DNA from: Corylus avellana
Taxonomy: Eukaryota > Streptophyta > Magnoliopsida > Fagales > Betulaceae
Length of the DNA stretch: 64,000 bases
Direction of reading: 5' to 3'
NCBI RefSeq assembly: GCF_901000735.1
Contig: NC_081551.1
Location: forward strand, 11,463,671-11,527,670
The notes under the pieces: model-generated
Told to the model about the DNA's origin: nothing
Databases searched by the model: none
Seen by the model: only the letters and a program-made list of their open reading frames with translations
Made by a program: the position numbers and the translations under genes
Part shown: piece after piece, positions 44,452 through 55,133 of the stretch
Layout of the letters: each line of letters begins with the position of its first letter
How positions within the stretch are numbered: position 1 is the stretch's first letter

Positions 44452-44469
44452 TCTCCGGCAATGACACCA
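44452..44469 (-). other. Primer-binding site, Asp tRNA type
   Basis: The minus strand reads TGGTGTCATTGCCGGAGA, a diverged tRNA-Asp complement, 6 nt inside the 5' LTR. Confidence 0.85.
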
Positions 44470-44475
44470 AAAACT

Positions 44476-44739
44476 TGTTGTGCCGAATACCCTCCTAAAT
44501 TAATACGCGAATACTTGGTACGTTTTACTCGCAAGTGCAAAAGATCAGACAATAGTATGGTAGGCAAATACGAAATCATTCCCACGAGGATTGGTAAATT
44601 ATTCTTAGAATGTAATTTCCTATTTAATTAATGAGTTTAAAACAATTGTCACAGATTGAATTAAAATAAAGAAATAAAATAAAAGAAATATTAAAAAGGA
44701 TTAGGGTTTTGAAATCCACTGCTAACCATACTCAAATAA
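44476..44739 (-). repeat. 5' LTR, truncated
   Basis: The first 264 bp match the left end of 34850-36281. Cut by the insertion starting at 44740. Confidence 0.88.
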
Positions 44740-46096
44740 TGATAAGTGCTAAAATATTCATATTTTTAGCCCTTAACTTGCATGTTTTAATCCTTTGGTT
44801 TTAATTAATTAGGCCATTTTAATTCATTTTTGTGTTTTTCATACTTTTACAGGCTTTTGGAAGAAAAAGAAGTAAAACTAGGTGATTTGAGCTCAAAAGA
44901 GGAAATGAAGACAATTGAAGCTCCCTGGTACTACGATCAATCGTAGGGTACCTGCGATCGAGCGCAATACCCGAGAGGACACAATATCGAACAGGCCAGG
45001 AGCGATCGAGCGCATGCCAAAAGAAGGAACGATCGCAGACCTACGATCGAGCGCCCACGGGTTGCAATCGAACGCACCCGTGCGTAGGAGACTTATCAAG
45101 TGGCGGCTGAATTCACATTATTTCCATATTAGGGTTTTCCAACTCCAATTTGTAATAGGTCTTAAAACCCTATGAAATCCCTAGGTTTACTACTTTGTCT
45201 AGGACTTCTAAAGCCTATAAATAGACCCTTAAGCCTCTAGAATAGAGAGACTTTGGAAGGAGAAGAATAGGAGCTCTTCAAGTTCAAGTCCCGGGTTTAT
45301 TCTTTTATTTTATTTTATTTTATTTTATGAAGATGTTTAACATCAACTTTATGTGTAGCTAATTTAATTAGTAGGACTTGATTGAAGCCCTAGTTATGTT
45401 TTGTTAATATTTCAATATTGGCGCCTTTGTGATGATCTTGTTGTGCTATTTAACTTGATTAATACTTGCTTGCATGAATTCCTCATATGTGTGTGCCTAA
45501 TCAACATATGCATGTGGTATGGATTAGTTAGTTAAATCAATTTGGATGGCCGAGTCATGGGTTTAACATAAGTAACAAAAGAAATCCACATCGGGTACTT
45601 GGGTTAATCAACATGGGGAACCGAGAGTATATGCCATGCCCTAGGCCTCATGTGTTTGTCGATTTCCATAGAACATATGCCTTCCTAAGGAACAACTTGG
45701 TATAAATTATGCTAAATCCCTTAGGAATGAAAAGAGTTAGAGTATACGCCATGCCTAACTTGTTGCTTAGGGAAATCTATAGCCTTAGGAGTATACGCCA
45801 TGCCCTAAGGTTGACAAACATTAGATATGCATAACTTGATCAAAGCATTGACATATTGTTATATTAGCTAAATATAATTAGTGGTGGATATCAAAGCCCT
45901 ACCCTTTATTATCATCACTTCAACAATCAATTTTTGTTTTGCTTTTGCTTAAGGAATCTATTTTTAAACATAAATTTAGCAATCCTCGTGGGAATGATCA
46001 TGTACTTACACCATATACTACTATGTTGACCTTGTGCACTTGCAGGTAAAACGTACAATTATTCACCTATTAATTTAGGTAGATTTTTGCACAACA
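44740..46096 (+). repeat. 5' LTR, TGATAAGTGC family with palindrome cluster
   Basis: 1357 bp, TGATAAGTGC to TTGCACAACA. Palindrome cluster at 44937-45090 and TATA box TATAAATA at 45216-45223. Three or more spaced copies of GTATACGCCATGCC-like sequence lie at 45628-45800, the counterpart of the TCTACT repeats in the minus-strand LTRs. Confidence 0.92.
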
Positions 46097-46102
46097 AGTT
46101 TT

Positions 46103-46120
46103 TGGCGCCGTTGTCGGGGA
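46103..46120 (+). other. Primer-binding site, Asp tRNA
   Basis: TGGCGCCGTTGTCGGGGA, one mismatch to the plant tRNA-Asp complement. Confidence 0.92.
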
Positions 46121-46275
46121 TTGCGGTGAATTTTGTTTAAAAATTATTTTCTTTTAGTTTTGTTATTTTAATTTTCAATTTCTAATTTAGTGTTAGCAAA
46201 AATCAAAAAAAGAATTTCTTGTTTTCCCTAACTTTTCTATTTTCTATTTCAGGTTGCGGATTGGCATTCTGTGAG

Positions 46276-46345
46276 TGCGATCAATCGTCAGCCAAGTGCG
46301 ATTGAGCACACTACGATTGAACGCACCAACTTGCGATCGAGCGCA
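46276..46345 (+). promoter_or_regulatory. Palindrome cluster downstream of the primer site
   Basis: GTGCGATCAATCGTC, GTGCGATTGAGCACAC, TACGATTGAACGCACC and TTGCGATCGAGCGCAG, 155-225 nt after the primer site. Confidence 0.7.
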
Positions 46346-46408
46346 GTTCCAGGGAGCATCTAGACCAGGCAGTACTGAAGCTACCTAGCTGAAGAAGTAA
46401 TCCATTTC

Positions 46409-47288
46409 ATGCAAGGTCGTCGATCTCAAGCCTCAACCGTTCTTCCACTTGATCTTGAAATTGAGCGGACAATTCGACAACGACCTAGAGACAAAGAATA
46501 AGAAGAAGTTGAAATGGAAAATTTGCAAGAAAATCCAATAGGGCCAAGACCATTAGAAGCAAATCCACCACGGGTGAGGAGACCAATGAAGTAGGCATAT
46601 GTGCCAACAACCCTCCATCAACCCTCTTGCATAGCATATCAACTAGAGGTGGATGGCAGCTATTATATCTCTCCCCAAATCCTAAATGCATTGAATTATT
46701 TCAGAGGCACAGCTACTGAGGATCCCAACTTGCATCTTAAGGAATTCTTTGACTTACGCAAGTTGCAGCATGTTTAAGGCCTAACTCCAAAAAGACTCAG
46801 GTTAGTCCTCTTTCCTTTTTCCTTGAAAAATAATGCTAAACTGTGGACAATTCCTTGCCTGCAGAGTCCATTCATACTTGGGAAGAATTGACCACCAAGT
46901 TTCTGAAGAGATTTTTCCCAGCCCAGAAGACAAAGCAACTTAAAAGGGAACTTCAATTGTTCCAACAACGAGACAGAGATTTGTTCTTTGAGGCCTAGGA
47001 CCACTTCAATTCCTTACTTCTAAAGTGCCCACACCACAACATCCCTCAAGATGAGCAGGTACAAATGTTTTGTGAAGGATTAGATGATACTAACAAAGGG
47101 ATGGTTGATTCAGCTTGTGGAGGAACACTTATGGAGAAGAGTAGTGAGGAAGCTGTGGAACTTTTTGAGACATTAAGTGAGCATTCACAGCAATTCTGTT
47201 CAAGTGGAAGAAGAGGAATCAAAAGCAAGGGCATGTATGAAGTAAACCTCAGTGGGGGATCAACCAATCAGTTGGCTGCGGTAGAAAA
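46409..47288 (+). pseudogene. Athila-like gag, decayed
   Basis: The ATG at 46409 (MQGRRSQASTVLPLDLEIER) leads into a Ty3 Gag: YYISPQILNALNYFRGTATE, DPNLHLKEFFDLRKLQHV, FPFSLKNNAKLW, ELTTKFLKRFF, KRELQLFQQRDRDLFFEA and QVQMFCEGLDDTNKGMVDSA. This arrangement is typical of Athila/Tat elements. Stops (TAA near 46499, TAG near 46593, TAA near 46777) and frame changes break it. The end at QLAAVE is abrupt, a breakpoint rather than a natural end. Confidence 0.8.
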
Positions 47289-47420
47289 TCTCTCACTTTG
47301 AACCCCTAAACTTTCAATTGGTCTCAATTTGGACCCATCTATCAATTTGAATCGTTAACCTCAAACAAAAACGTAAACACATGACCTGCTTGTGTTTTTT
47401 ACCCCTGAATTACCCGTTAT
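47289..47420. other. Breakpoint filler, unassigned
   Basis: 130 bp between the gag relic and the LRR fragment; no coding similarity or LTR end seen. Confidence 0.4.
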
Positions 47421-47790
47421 ACCCTCCAAGAGCTTCAGTACCTCTGGTTTGATCACAACCTCTTGGAAGGAACAATTCCCTCGGCGGCGTGGTTCCGGTG
47501 GTGCTCGGGGCTCTACCTAATCTTCAGATGCTCTTGCTCTCACAGAACAACCTCTCTGATTCGGTCCCCTCCTCGATGCTCTACAACATCTTGGTCTATG
47601 CGCTGTCGCTTCAGATTGTCCAGCTAGGGTTTAATGGGTTCACGAATATAGTTAACCAAGAGATAGCAGCGTGTTTTAGTGTGCTTCAGGTTCTAGATCT
47701 TAAACAAAACCAGATACACGGTGTGTTTCCCTCGTTGTTAACACGTATACCCACGTTAACAATGGTGGATCTTTCCGATAACTTGTTCTC
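47421..47790 (+). pseudogene. LRR receptor-like kinase gene fragment (copy A)
   Basis: Leucine-rich repeats: LQYLWFDHNLLEGTIPSA, then (frame changed by an internal loss near 47486) LGALPNLQMLLLSQNNLSDS, LQIVQLGFNGFTNIVNQEIA, LQVLDLKQNQIHGVFPSLLT and PTLTMVDLSDN. The spacing and the TNI phrase resemble the extracellular domain of plant LRR receptor kinases of the At4g36180 type. Only about 4-5 repeats remain. It is cut by an LTR at 47791, so it is a gene relic and not a working receptor. The second copy is at 56511-56795. Confidence 0.8.
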
Positions 47791-48036
47791 TGATAAGTGC
47801 TAAAATATACATATTTTATCCCCTTAATTTACATATGTTAACCCTTTAGTTTTGTTATTTTGTGATGTTTTGTTTCCTTTTTGTGTTTTATGTTTTTTTA
47901 TAGGTTTTTGAAGAACATAAAGCATTTCTGGAAATTTTGGAATTAAAGGGCATTTTTGGGAAAATCTGGAGGTGGAGATCGAGCACATGCAGACTAGGCT
48001 CAAGCGCTACGCCTAGGCTCGAGCGCAGTAGCGCTC
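47791..48036 (+). repeat. LTR fragment cut by another LTR
   Basis: Starts TGATAAGTGCTAAAATATAC and contains GGCTCGAGCGCAG palindrome variants at 47975-48030. Interrupted at 48037 by a second LTR head. Copy B: 56796-57041. Confidence 0.8.
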
Positions 48037-49144
48037 TGATATGTTCTAAAATATACATATTTTAACGCCTTAATTCACATATTTTAAGCTCTTAGTTTTG
48101 TTAGTTTGTGATGTTTTGTTTTGTTTTTGTGTTTTCTATAAGTTTTGAGGATATTGAAGAAAAGGAAGCGTTTCTGAAAAGTTTCTGGATTAAAGCACAC
48201 TTTGAGAAGACCTAGAAGATATGTTTAAGCTTAACCAATCTTAATAGAGGACCTATATGATATGGTTAAGTTTAATCAAATTAAGGAAATGATTAAATCG
48301 GAATTTCTCTAATTGGAGTTAAAATCGGATTGGATTCAAATTTGGATTCTGCACATGTCTCAGTATTTTGATCATAACTTTCTGCTCATGTATCAGATTA
48401 AGGTGATTCTAGCGGAATTAGAAAGTACTCAAATTACTACAAATCATTGTGAAATATAATTTTCCTAATTCAGACGTTTGCTATGCCAAAACCATCCTGC
48501 AATATAATAATGCAAATATGAACGAATCCTATTTCGATTTGTACTTGGATTGCTTCCTAATTTGACTAGGAGATTGAAGTTCGATTTTTCTGGGATTCTT
48601 AGGAAATTTAGGGTTTTCCTAAGCCTATAAATAGACTTCTAAGCCTCACAATTTAATATAGAACTTTAGAGACAATTTCAGAGGAAGCTCTAGGAGAAGG
48701 ATTGACGGCTCTTCAAGGAAGCGTTTTTTGGGTTTATTCTTTTCCTTTTTATTTTCTTATGAAGATGATTAGCATCAAACTTATGTGTAACTAAATACTT
48801 TAGTAGGGCTAGATTTAAGCCCTAACTATGTCTCTTTAATATTTCAATATTAGCGCCTTTGTGATAATCATATTGTGGTGCTTAACTTGATTATTCCCTG
48901 CTTTATTGAATTCCTCATATGAATGTCTTTGGCCAACATATGCATGTGGTATAGATTATTTATTTAAGTCAATTTCAATTTGGATGACCAAGTACTGGGC
49001 TTAATAGAATAACAAAAGATATTTTTTCGGGTTCTTGGGGTAATCAACATAGGGAACCGAGAGTATACACCCATGCCCAAGGCCTTATGTGTTTGTTGAT
49101 TTTCATTGAATTGTGCTTACTTAATGAACAACTTAGTATACACT
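48037..49144 (+). repeat. Truncated LTR of mixed type (copy A)
   Basis: Starts TGATATGTTC. The first half carries the CATAACTTT block; the second half carries the end seen in the LTR at 44740 (TAGCATCAAACTTATGTGTAA and the TATAC...CCATGCCC phrase). Cut by the Athila LTR at 49145. Copy B: 57042-57892, shorter. Confidence 0.75.
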
Positions 49145-50339
49145 TGATGTACAAATTTAATTGTACTCGCAAGCGCATGAGTTGTGTGTAGTAAAGTGTG
49201 TGCAAGTGCGAGGTAGAATCCACAGGGAGACGTGTTTGCAAAAATCAATTTTCTAGTTTAACCCAATTTTATCTTAACCTAGTTCCAATTTTCGTATTTA
49301 TGTCGTGCAAAAAAAAAAAAAAAACATAAACTAAACTAAAAATTTGAAAACAAGTAATGGAAAATTACTAAGGTTTCCGAATCCACCTCGCCAAATCAAA
49401 CAACATTTCTTGCATTTTATGCATGCAATAGTTAACCCAAAAAAATTATACATTGTTCAAAAATTGTAAACACGCAAATTAAATCATTCGATGAATCCAT
49501 CTGTTAAAAGAATCACAACGAATATTTAATTGAGATCAAATCATCCGTTGTATCTGTAGATCACAATGGATATTAGTCTCAATCCAATCATTCGATGTAC
49601 CCCCGGACAAAACACAACGAATATTAAACTAAGCATGAGTAAAATACCAACATCCAATCAAGTGAACTTAATCAAACAATTGAATTGACTTTTGAACAAC
49701 ACTTTCATAAAATAGTCTCATTGTATATATAAAACGACAAGAACATGTATGGTTATCAATGACGAGGCTTCATCTTCAACCTTAGTCGAAGGTTTTAGCC
49801 TCTCATGATAACAAAATCAATAAACAATTGAATTGACATCATGAGAAAAATAAAACTTACAATGGAAAACGAAGCAAAAGCTCCAAAACGACAATACGTC
49901 ATATTTTTGCTTAAAACGGTGCCTCCCAATGTGTGGTTACAAGAGAAAAAGTTGTAAATAATAAAAAAAACTAGGGTTCGAAGCTGCTAGGTCAACGTGA
50001 GTGCGCTCGATCGCACCCACGGTGCGCTCGAGCGCACTCGGCTCTTCAGGGCTGCTGCAGCGCAGTAGTTAAGTGATGTGTGCTAGGGTTGACATGGTCG
50101 TGCGCTCGAGCATTCCATGCATGGGCTCGAGCACAAATGCGCTCGATCGTCGCTCTGTGTGCTCGATTGCACTTCCAGAGATCTTCAATTCCTTTGCTTA
50201 TTTCCACCCTCAAACCGTAGTTTTCTCTTAATGACCTGCAACACACCAAAACTAACAAAAAAAATCAGAAAATAACACAGCTAAGAGCTTAACAAACATA
50301 AGTTAAGGGGCCCAAATATACAATATTTGGCACTCATCA
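49145..50339 (-). repeat. 3' LTR of Athila-type element (copy A)
   Basis: 1195 bp, TGATGTACAAAT to CACTCATCA. Palindrome cluster at 49998-50172 (GTGCGCTCGATCGCAC, GTGCGCTCGAGCGCAC and variants). Copy B 57893-59086. Confidence 0.92.
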
Positions 50340-51420
50340 AATACCCCAAACTTACATTTTGCTAGTCCCTTAGCAAAACAAAATGAAAACAAGAAACATA
50401 AGTCCCCTGTCGTGGGAGAAACGATTGCATTTAGCATATGCAACAAGCCTTTTAAACCCTTAGGCATCGCTAGAGGTCGAGTGAAGTCTCATGAGGGTTT
50501 AACAGTAATGATGCCCACAAACATGTATGCACTATGTTATTTGACAAACAAGGACTTCCACACAAACACATGGTTTTTTACATCCTGAGTAGGTTTATCA
50601 CAGTGAACACCACAATCACATCATCAAGACAACCACAAATCATTCAACTCAAAGATAGAAACTTGAAACAACACATGTTCCAATAAGTGCAATGTGAGAC
50701 TAACATATAATCATGAGGCTTCAATTTATTCTCAAACTTGGGTGTACCTTAAAAGTGATAGGAATTCGCTCATATGAAACAACCAAGGCTTTAAAACATG
50801 CAATTTATTTATTTATTTATTTTTTATGTGTAGGCTGTGCAATGCTTAGCTTCCTTAGGTTTTCTTTTTGACCTATGTAACTAGTGTTGGGCTAGAGACT
50901 CCCAAACCAAATGGTTTTAGGGCACTAGATGTAGAAATATCCCTAAGGGCTTAATTACTCAAGTCAACTAGGTTACGAAGCCAAACTAGCCATACAACCA
51001 ACCAAGTTAGATTTCTTATCTTTTTACGTGAACACTCAATGCTTAGTGAAGCATGATGTTTGGTTACTCAATGAGAAGCTCAAACTGATTTTTTTTTTTT
51101 TTTTTTTCAAGCCAAGGTTTCATCACACTTCATCCTACAAATCTCAAGATACACCATAATCAAGTCAAATCTTATACCTCACAGATTCTATGCTAATGTG
51201 CTCGTGGTGATAAAGTCAAACATGTGAAATCTCTCTAATCCAATAATGAGGCAAAAGACTTAGACTCCTAATGACATGTTGTGTTCAAAATGCTAAACAG
51301 ACCAATGACATACAAACCACAGAATAGGTGTTACCCTTGCTTAATCAATAACATAGCAAATTTTTGTTTTTTGTTTTTAAAGAAAACAACAAGGATAATC
51401 AAGGAAAAAGACAAAGAAAT
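50340..51420 (-). other. Non-coding 3' region of the Athila-type element (copy A)
   Basis: Purine tract on the minus strand next to the LTR (AAGTTTGGGGTAT). Conserved with the same region of the pol-less elements. It ends near a hairpin/purine motif at 51421-51470. Counterpart in copy B: 59087-60167. Confidence 0.75.
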
Positions 51421-51439
51421 GTCTACCCCACCCCTAAAC

Positions 51440-52881
51440 TAAAATGACACATTGTCCCCAATGGGTATAGAGATACAATACCAAATGAGCAGTGCAAGTC
51501 TGGTGTAACGTAGGAGAATGCTCCCCCAAACTTGAATGGCAAACACTTGCCCTGAAAAACACAACAGCAACAAATAAACAAGATAAAATGGTAAAGGAAA
51601 GAATGAGGGTTGCCTCCCACAAGCGCTAAGTTTTAAGTCTTCAGCCAGACTCCCCACAAAAGACGACAATCACTCAGAATAACTCGGATCCTCCAACAAT
51701 GTCGTCTCGATATCCTTACTCCTCAACTCCAAGAATGGTTTTAATCTCTGTCCATTCACCTTGAAGGTGTTACCATTCTTTGGATCTTCAATCTCGATGT
51801 CCCCATGAGGAAAAACTGATCGAATGATAAATGGGCCTGTCCATCGAGATTTTAACTTGCCTGGGAAAAGATGCAGCCATGAATTATAAAGGACTTTCTC
51901 ACCAGGCTGAAAAGATCATCTCAAAATGCTCTGGTCATGAGCCTTTTTCATCTATGCCTTGTACAACTGCGCAGAATCATAAACATCATTCCTCAGCTCC
52001 TCTAATTCATTGAGTTGGAGCCTTCTTTGTGAGCCAGCCTCCAAAAGATTGAAGTTCAGCTGCTTGATGGCTCAATATGCTCTATGCTTCAACTCCACGG
52101 GAAGGTGACATGCCTTCCCATACACAAGCTGATAGGGTGACATCCCAATCGAGGTCATGAAAGTTGTCTTATATGCCCAAAGTGCACCACTCAATCGCAG
52201 AGACCAATCTTTTCTATTGGGGTTTACCGTCTTTTTCAAAATATGCTTGATCTCTCGATTGGAAACTTCAACCTATCCACTCGTCTATGGGTGATACAGG
52301 GTGGCAACCTTATATGTGATGAAATACTTCTTCATCAACTGCTCAAAAATCTGATTGCATAAATGCTTACCTCCATCACTTATAATTGCTCGAGGTGTAC
52401 CAAAACGAGCAAAGATAGTGTCTCTAAAAAACTAGACCACAACTCTGTGGTCATTGGTCTTGAATGAAACCGCCTCCACCCATTTGGACATATAGTCCAC
52501 AGCAACCAAGATGTACAGATAGCCAAAGGAGTTTGGGAAAGGTCCCATGAAATCGATGCTCTATACGTCAAAAATCTCAACAATCAAAATGGGGCTGAGG
52601 GGCATCATATTCCTTCTAGAGATACTCCTTAGTTTTTGACAACACTCACAAGATGTACAATAAGCATGGGCGTCTCTGAAAGGGGTAGGCCAATAGAATC
52701 TACACTGCAAAATCTTGGCAGCAGTCTTCTTAGCACTGAAATGGCCTCTACAAGCATGATCATGACAAAAGGAGATGACATTGGATTGGTCATGCTCAGG
52801 TATACACCTTCTAATGATTTGATCGGAACAATACTTGAACAGGTAAGGATCATCCCAGAAAAAGTGCTTCACCATGGACAA
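51440..52881 (-). pseudogene. Athila-type integrase (copy A)
   Basis: The zinc region at 52561-52881 reads HACRGHFSAKKTAAKILQC, FYWPTPF and CTSCECCQK (H-H-C-C). The core continues in broken frames toward lower coordinates: [39 protein letters not shown] (second Asp) and [11 protein letters not shown]. The tail has [38 protein letters not shown] and EDPKNGNTFKVNGQRLKPFL. These phrases are characteristic of Athila integrase. Stops (one at about 52561) inactivate it. Confidence 0.85.
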
Positions 52882-53050
52882 AAATCTGGACCTATCTTGT
52901 TGCCCCCACTACTGAAGTAGTTGGCCGGTGATGAGATAGTTCACTATGTCAGTAAACCATGGTGCGGGATCATGAGCAATGTGTATCAATTACTCATCAG
53001 GGAAAGTCTCCGAAATGGGGCTGGCGTCCTCAGTGTAATCCACAGTCAAT

Positions 53051-53397
53051 CTAGACAAATGATTCGCCTCCACATTTTCGGAACCCTTCTTGTCCTGAAT
53101 TTCTATGTCGAACTCCTGAAGTAGCAAAATCCATTCGGATCAAACGGGATTTAGCATCTTTTTTGGAAGAAAGATACTTCAATGGTACGTGATCTGAAAA
53201 GATGATGACTTTAGATCCTAACAAATAGGATCTAAACTTGTCTAGCACAAAAACGACTGCCAACAACTTCTTCTCCGTGGTGGAGTAATTGAGTTGTGCA
53301 TCGTTTAGAGTCCTGCTCGCATAGTAATGACATGGGGGAGTCTATCAACACGCTGCCCCAAAACAACTCCAACGGCATAATCCGATGCATCACATAT
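53051..53397 (-). pseudogene. Athila-type RNase H (copy A, runs into the gap)
   Basis: MLAVVFVLDKFRSYLLGSKV and FSDHVPLKYLSSKKDAKSRL are RNase H motifs. Upstream, ICDASDYAVGVVLGQRVD starts just right of the gap boundary as judged from copy B. The RT part is missing because of the gap. Confidence 0.85.
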
Positions 53398-53497
53398 NNN
53401 NNNNNNNNNNNNNNNNNNNNNNNNNNNNNNNNNNNNNNNNNNNNNNNNNNNNNNNNNNNNNNNNNNNNNNNNNNNNNNNNNNNNNNNNNNNNNNNNN
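53398..53497. other. Assembly gap, 100 N
   Basis: Exactly 100 unknown bases, the conventional size for a gap of unknown length. Left is the Athila copy, right is the 5S array in mid-spacer. Confidence 0.98.
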
Positions 53498-53768
53498 TAA
53501 TGGATCTGGCGCTCGCACGTGTCCGTTTGACTTTTGGGATAATATAACATCGTGATTAAGAAGTAAGTATGATGAAAACGCTGCGTAAAGACGTGTCCGC
53601 GAGTGAGACCAAATACTCCGTAAAAACGCCTTTCCCACAGAGCACGGATGAAAACGAGCTACTTAGGGGTCAAAATGATGCATTTTGAGCTCGAAAGTGT
53701 GCTCACACAGCCCTGGCTAGGTGACCATAGCCAAAGCCGCGCGGACCAAAAAGCTCAAAGCAAAATGA

Positions 53769-53887
53769 GGGGTGCAACACGAGGACTTCGCAGGAGGTCA
53801 CCCATCCTAGTACTACTCTCACCCAAGCACGCTTAGCTGCGGAGTTCTGATGGGATCCGGTGCATTAGTGCTGGTATGATCGCACCC
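53769..53887 (-). rRNA. 5S rRNA gene 1
   Basis: 119 nt, starting GGGTGCGATCATACCAGCAC and ending GTGTTGCACCCC, the plant 5S pattern. Compared with its neighbours it has GGGTGAG for GGGCGAG and GCGAAG for GGGAAG, changes inside the transcribed control region. A TATATG box lies about 28 nt upstream (near 53910-53915). Confidence 0.95.
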
Positions 53888-54221
53888 GTTAGCATCCTTA
53901 CGCAAAATACATATAAGCCTCACGCATCTAGCTAAACTGGCCCTAACAGTTAATGGATCCGGTGCTCGCACGTGTCCATTTGCCTTTTGGGATAATATAA
54001 CATCGTGATTAAGAAGTAAGTATGATGAAAATGCTCCGTAAAGACGTGTCCGCGAGTGAGACCAAATACTCCGTAAAAACGCCTTTTCTACAGAGCATGG
54101 ATGAAAATGAGCTACTTGGGTGTCAAAATGATGGATTTTGAGCTCTAAAATGTGCTCACACAGGCCTGGCTAGGTGACCGTGGCCAAAGCCGCGCGGACC
54201 AAAAAGCTAAAAGCAAAATGA

Positions 54222-54340
54222 GGGGTGCAACACGAGGACTTCCCAGGAGGTCACCCATCGTAGTGCTACTCTCGCCCAAGCACGCTTAGCTGCGGAGTTC
54301 TGATGGGATCCGGTGCATTAGTGCTGGTATGATCGCACCT
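54222..54340 (-). rRNA. 5S rRNA gene 2
   Basis: 119 nt. Starts AGGTGCGATC. The box C side differs from the other copies (AGCACTACGATGGG for AGTACTAGGATGGG), so it may be a variant or pseudogene. Confidence 0.94.
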
Positions 54341-54674
54341 GTTAGCATCCTTACGCAAAATACATATAAGCCTCACGCATCTAGCTGAACTGGCCCTAAC
54401 AGTTAATGGATCCGGCGCTCGCACGTGTCCGTTTGACTTTTGGGATAATATAACATCATGATTAAGAAGTAAGTATAATGAAAATGCTCCGTAAAGACGT
54501 GTCCGCGAGTTAGAGCAAATACTCCGTTAAAACGCCTTTTCTATAGAGCACGGATGAAAATGAGCTACTTGGGTGTCAAAATGATGGAATTTGAGCTCGA
54601 AAATGTGCTCACACAGCCCTGGCTAGGTGACCGTGACCAAAGCCGCGCGGACCAAAAATCTAAAAGCAAAATCA

Positions 54675-54792
54675 GGGGTGCAACACGAGGACTTCCCAGG
54701 AGGTCACCCATCCTAGTACTACTCTCGCCCAAGCACGGTTAGCTGCGGAGTTTGATGGGATCCGGTGCATTAGTGCTGGTATGATCGCACCA
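54675..54792 (-). rRNA. 5S rRNA gene 3
   Basis: 118 nt. One base is lost in ATCAGAACTC, giving ATCAAACTC, and there is a C in GCTAACCGTGC (box A region) where others read GCTAAGCGTGC. Probably a degenerate copy. Confidence 0.93.
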
Positions 54793-55126
54793 GTTATCAT
54801 CCTTACGCAAAATACATATAAGCCTCACGCATCTAGCTGAACTGGCCCTAACAGTTAATGGATCCGGCGCTCGCACGTGTCCATTTGACTTTTGGGATAA
54901 TATAACATCGTGATTAAGATGTAAGTATGATGAAAATGCTCCGTAAAGACGTGTCCGCGAGTGAGACTAAATACTCCGTAAAAACGCCTTTTCTACAGAG
55001 CACGGATGAAAATGAGCTACTGAGGGGTGAATATGATGGATTTTGAGCTCAAAAATGTGCTCACCCAGCCCTGGCTAGTTGACCGTGGCCAAAGCCACCC
55101 GGACCAAAAAGCTAAAAGCAAAATGA

Positions 55127-55133
55127 GGGGTGC
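55127..55133 (-). rRNA. 5S rRNA gene 4, 3' end only
   Basis: Only the last 7 nt (GCACCCC) remain before the LTR at 55134; identified by the preceding complete spacer. Confidence 0.8.

Larger units (their letters stand above)
34850..44739 (-). mobile_element. tRNA-Asp LTR element, minus strand, split by a Copia element
   Basis: 3' LTR 34850-36281, internal 36282-36880 and 43872-44475, 5' LTR 44476-44739 (cut by the next element). The primer site is at 44452-44469. The remaining internal sequence is leader and 3' non-coding region; the coding part is not found, probably lost when the Copia element and later rearrangements replaced it. Same family as 12519-18257. Confidence 0.8.
44740..47288 (+). 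mobile_element. tRNA-Asp LTR element with Athila-like gag, 3' part lost
   Basis: 5' LTR 44740-46096, primer site at 46103-46120, leader with palindrome cluster (46276-46345) and a decayed gag that breaks off at about 47288. The sequence then changes to unassigned and LRR gene sequence. No pol or 3' LTR follows directly. It is inserted in the LTR at 44476-44739. Confidence 0.85.
47506..53397. repeat. Large direct duplication, copy A
   Basis: Nearly identical to 56511-62143 with only scattered substitutions. The main difference is 257 bp present here (48892-49148) and absent in copy B, bounded by two ACTTGAT repeats. The right end coincides exactly with the N gap. Confidence 0.95.
49145..53397 (-). 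mobile_element. Athila-type Ty3 element, copy A, cut by the gap
   Basis: 3' LTR 49145-50339 and internal region up to the N gap, with integrase and RNase H relics. Non-coding 3' region 50340-51420. Confidence 0.88.
53498..55133 (-). repeat. 5S rDNA tandem array (three genes plus the end of a fourth)
   Basis: Units of about 453 bp (119-bp gene plus about 334-bp spacer) on the minus strand. The gene 3' ends lie at 53769, 54222, 54675 and 55127. The spacers contain TAATGGATCCGG..., a TATATG box about 28 nt before each gene, C at -1 and a T-rich stretch after the gene. The left edge is the gap, the right edge an LTR inserted 7 bp into the fourth gene. Confidence 0.95.

Noticed and set aside
52636..53124. 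Plus-strand frames opposite the Athila integrase/RNase H (also 61382-61870)
   Set aside because: Antisense shadows of the minus-strand pol relic.
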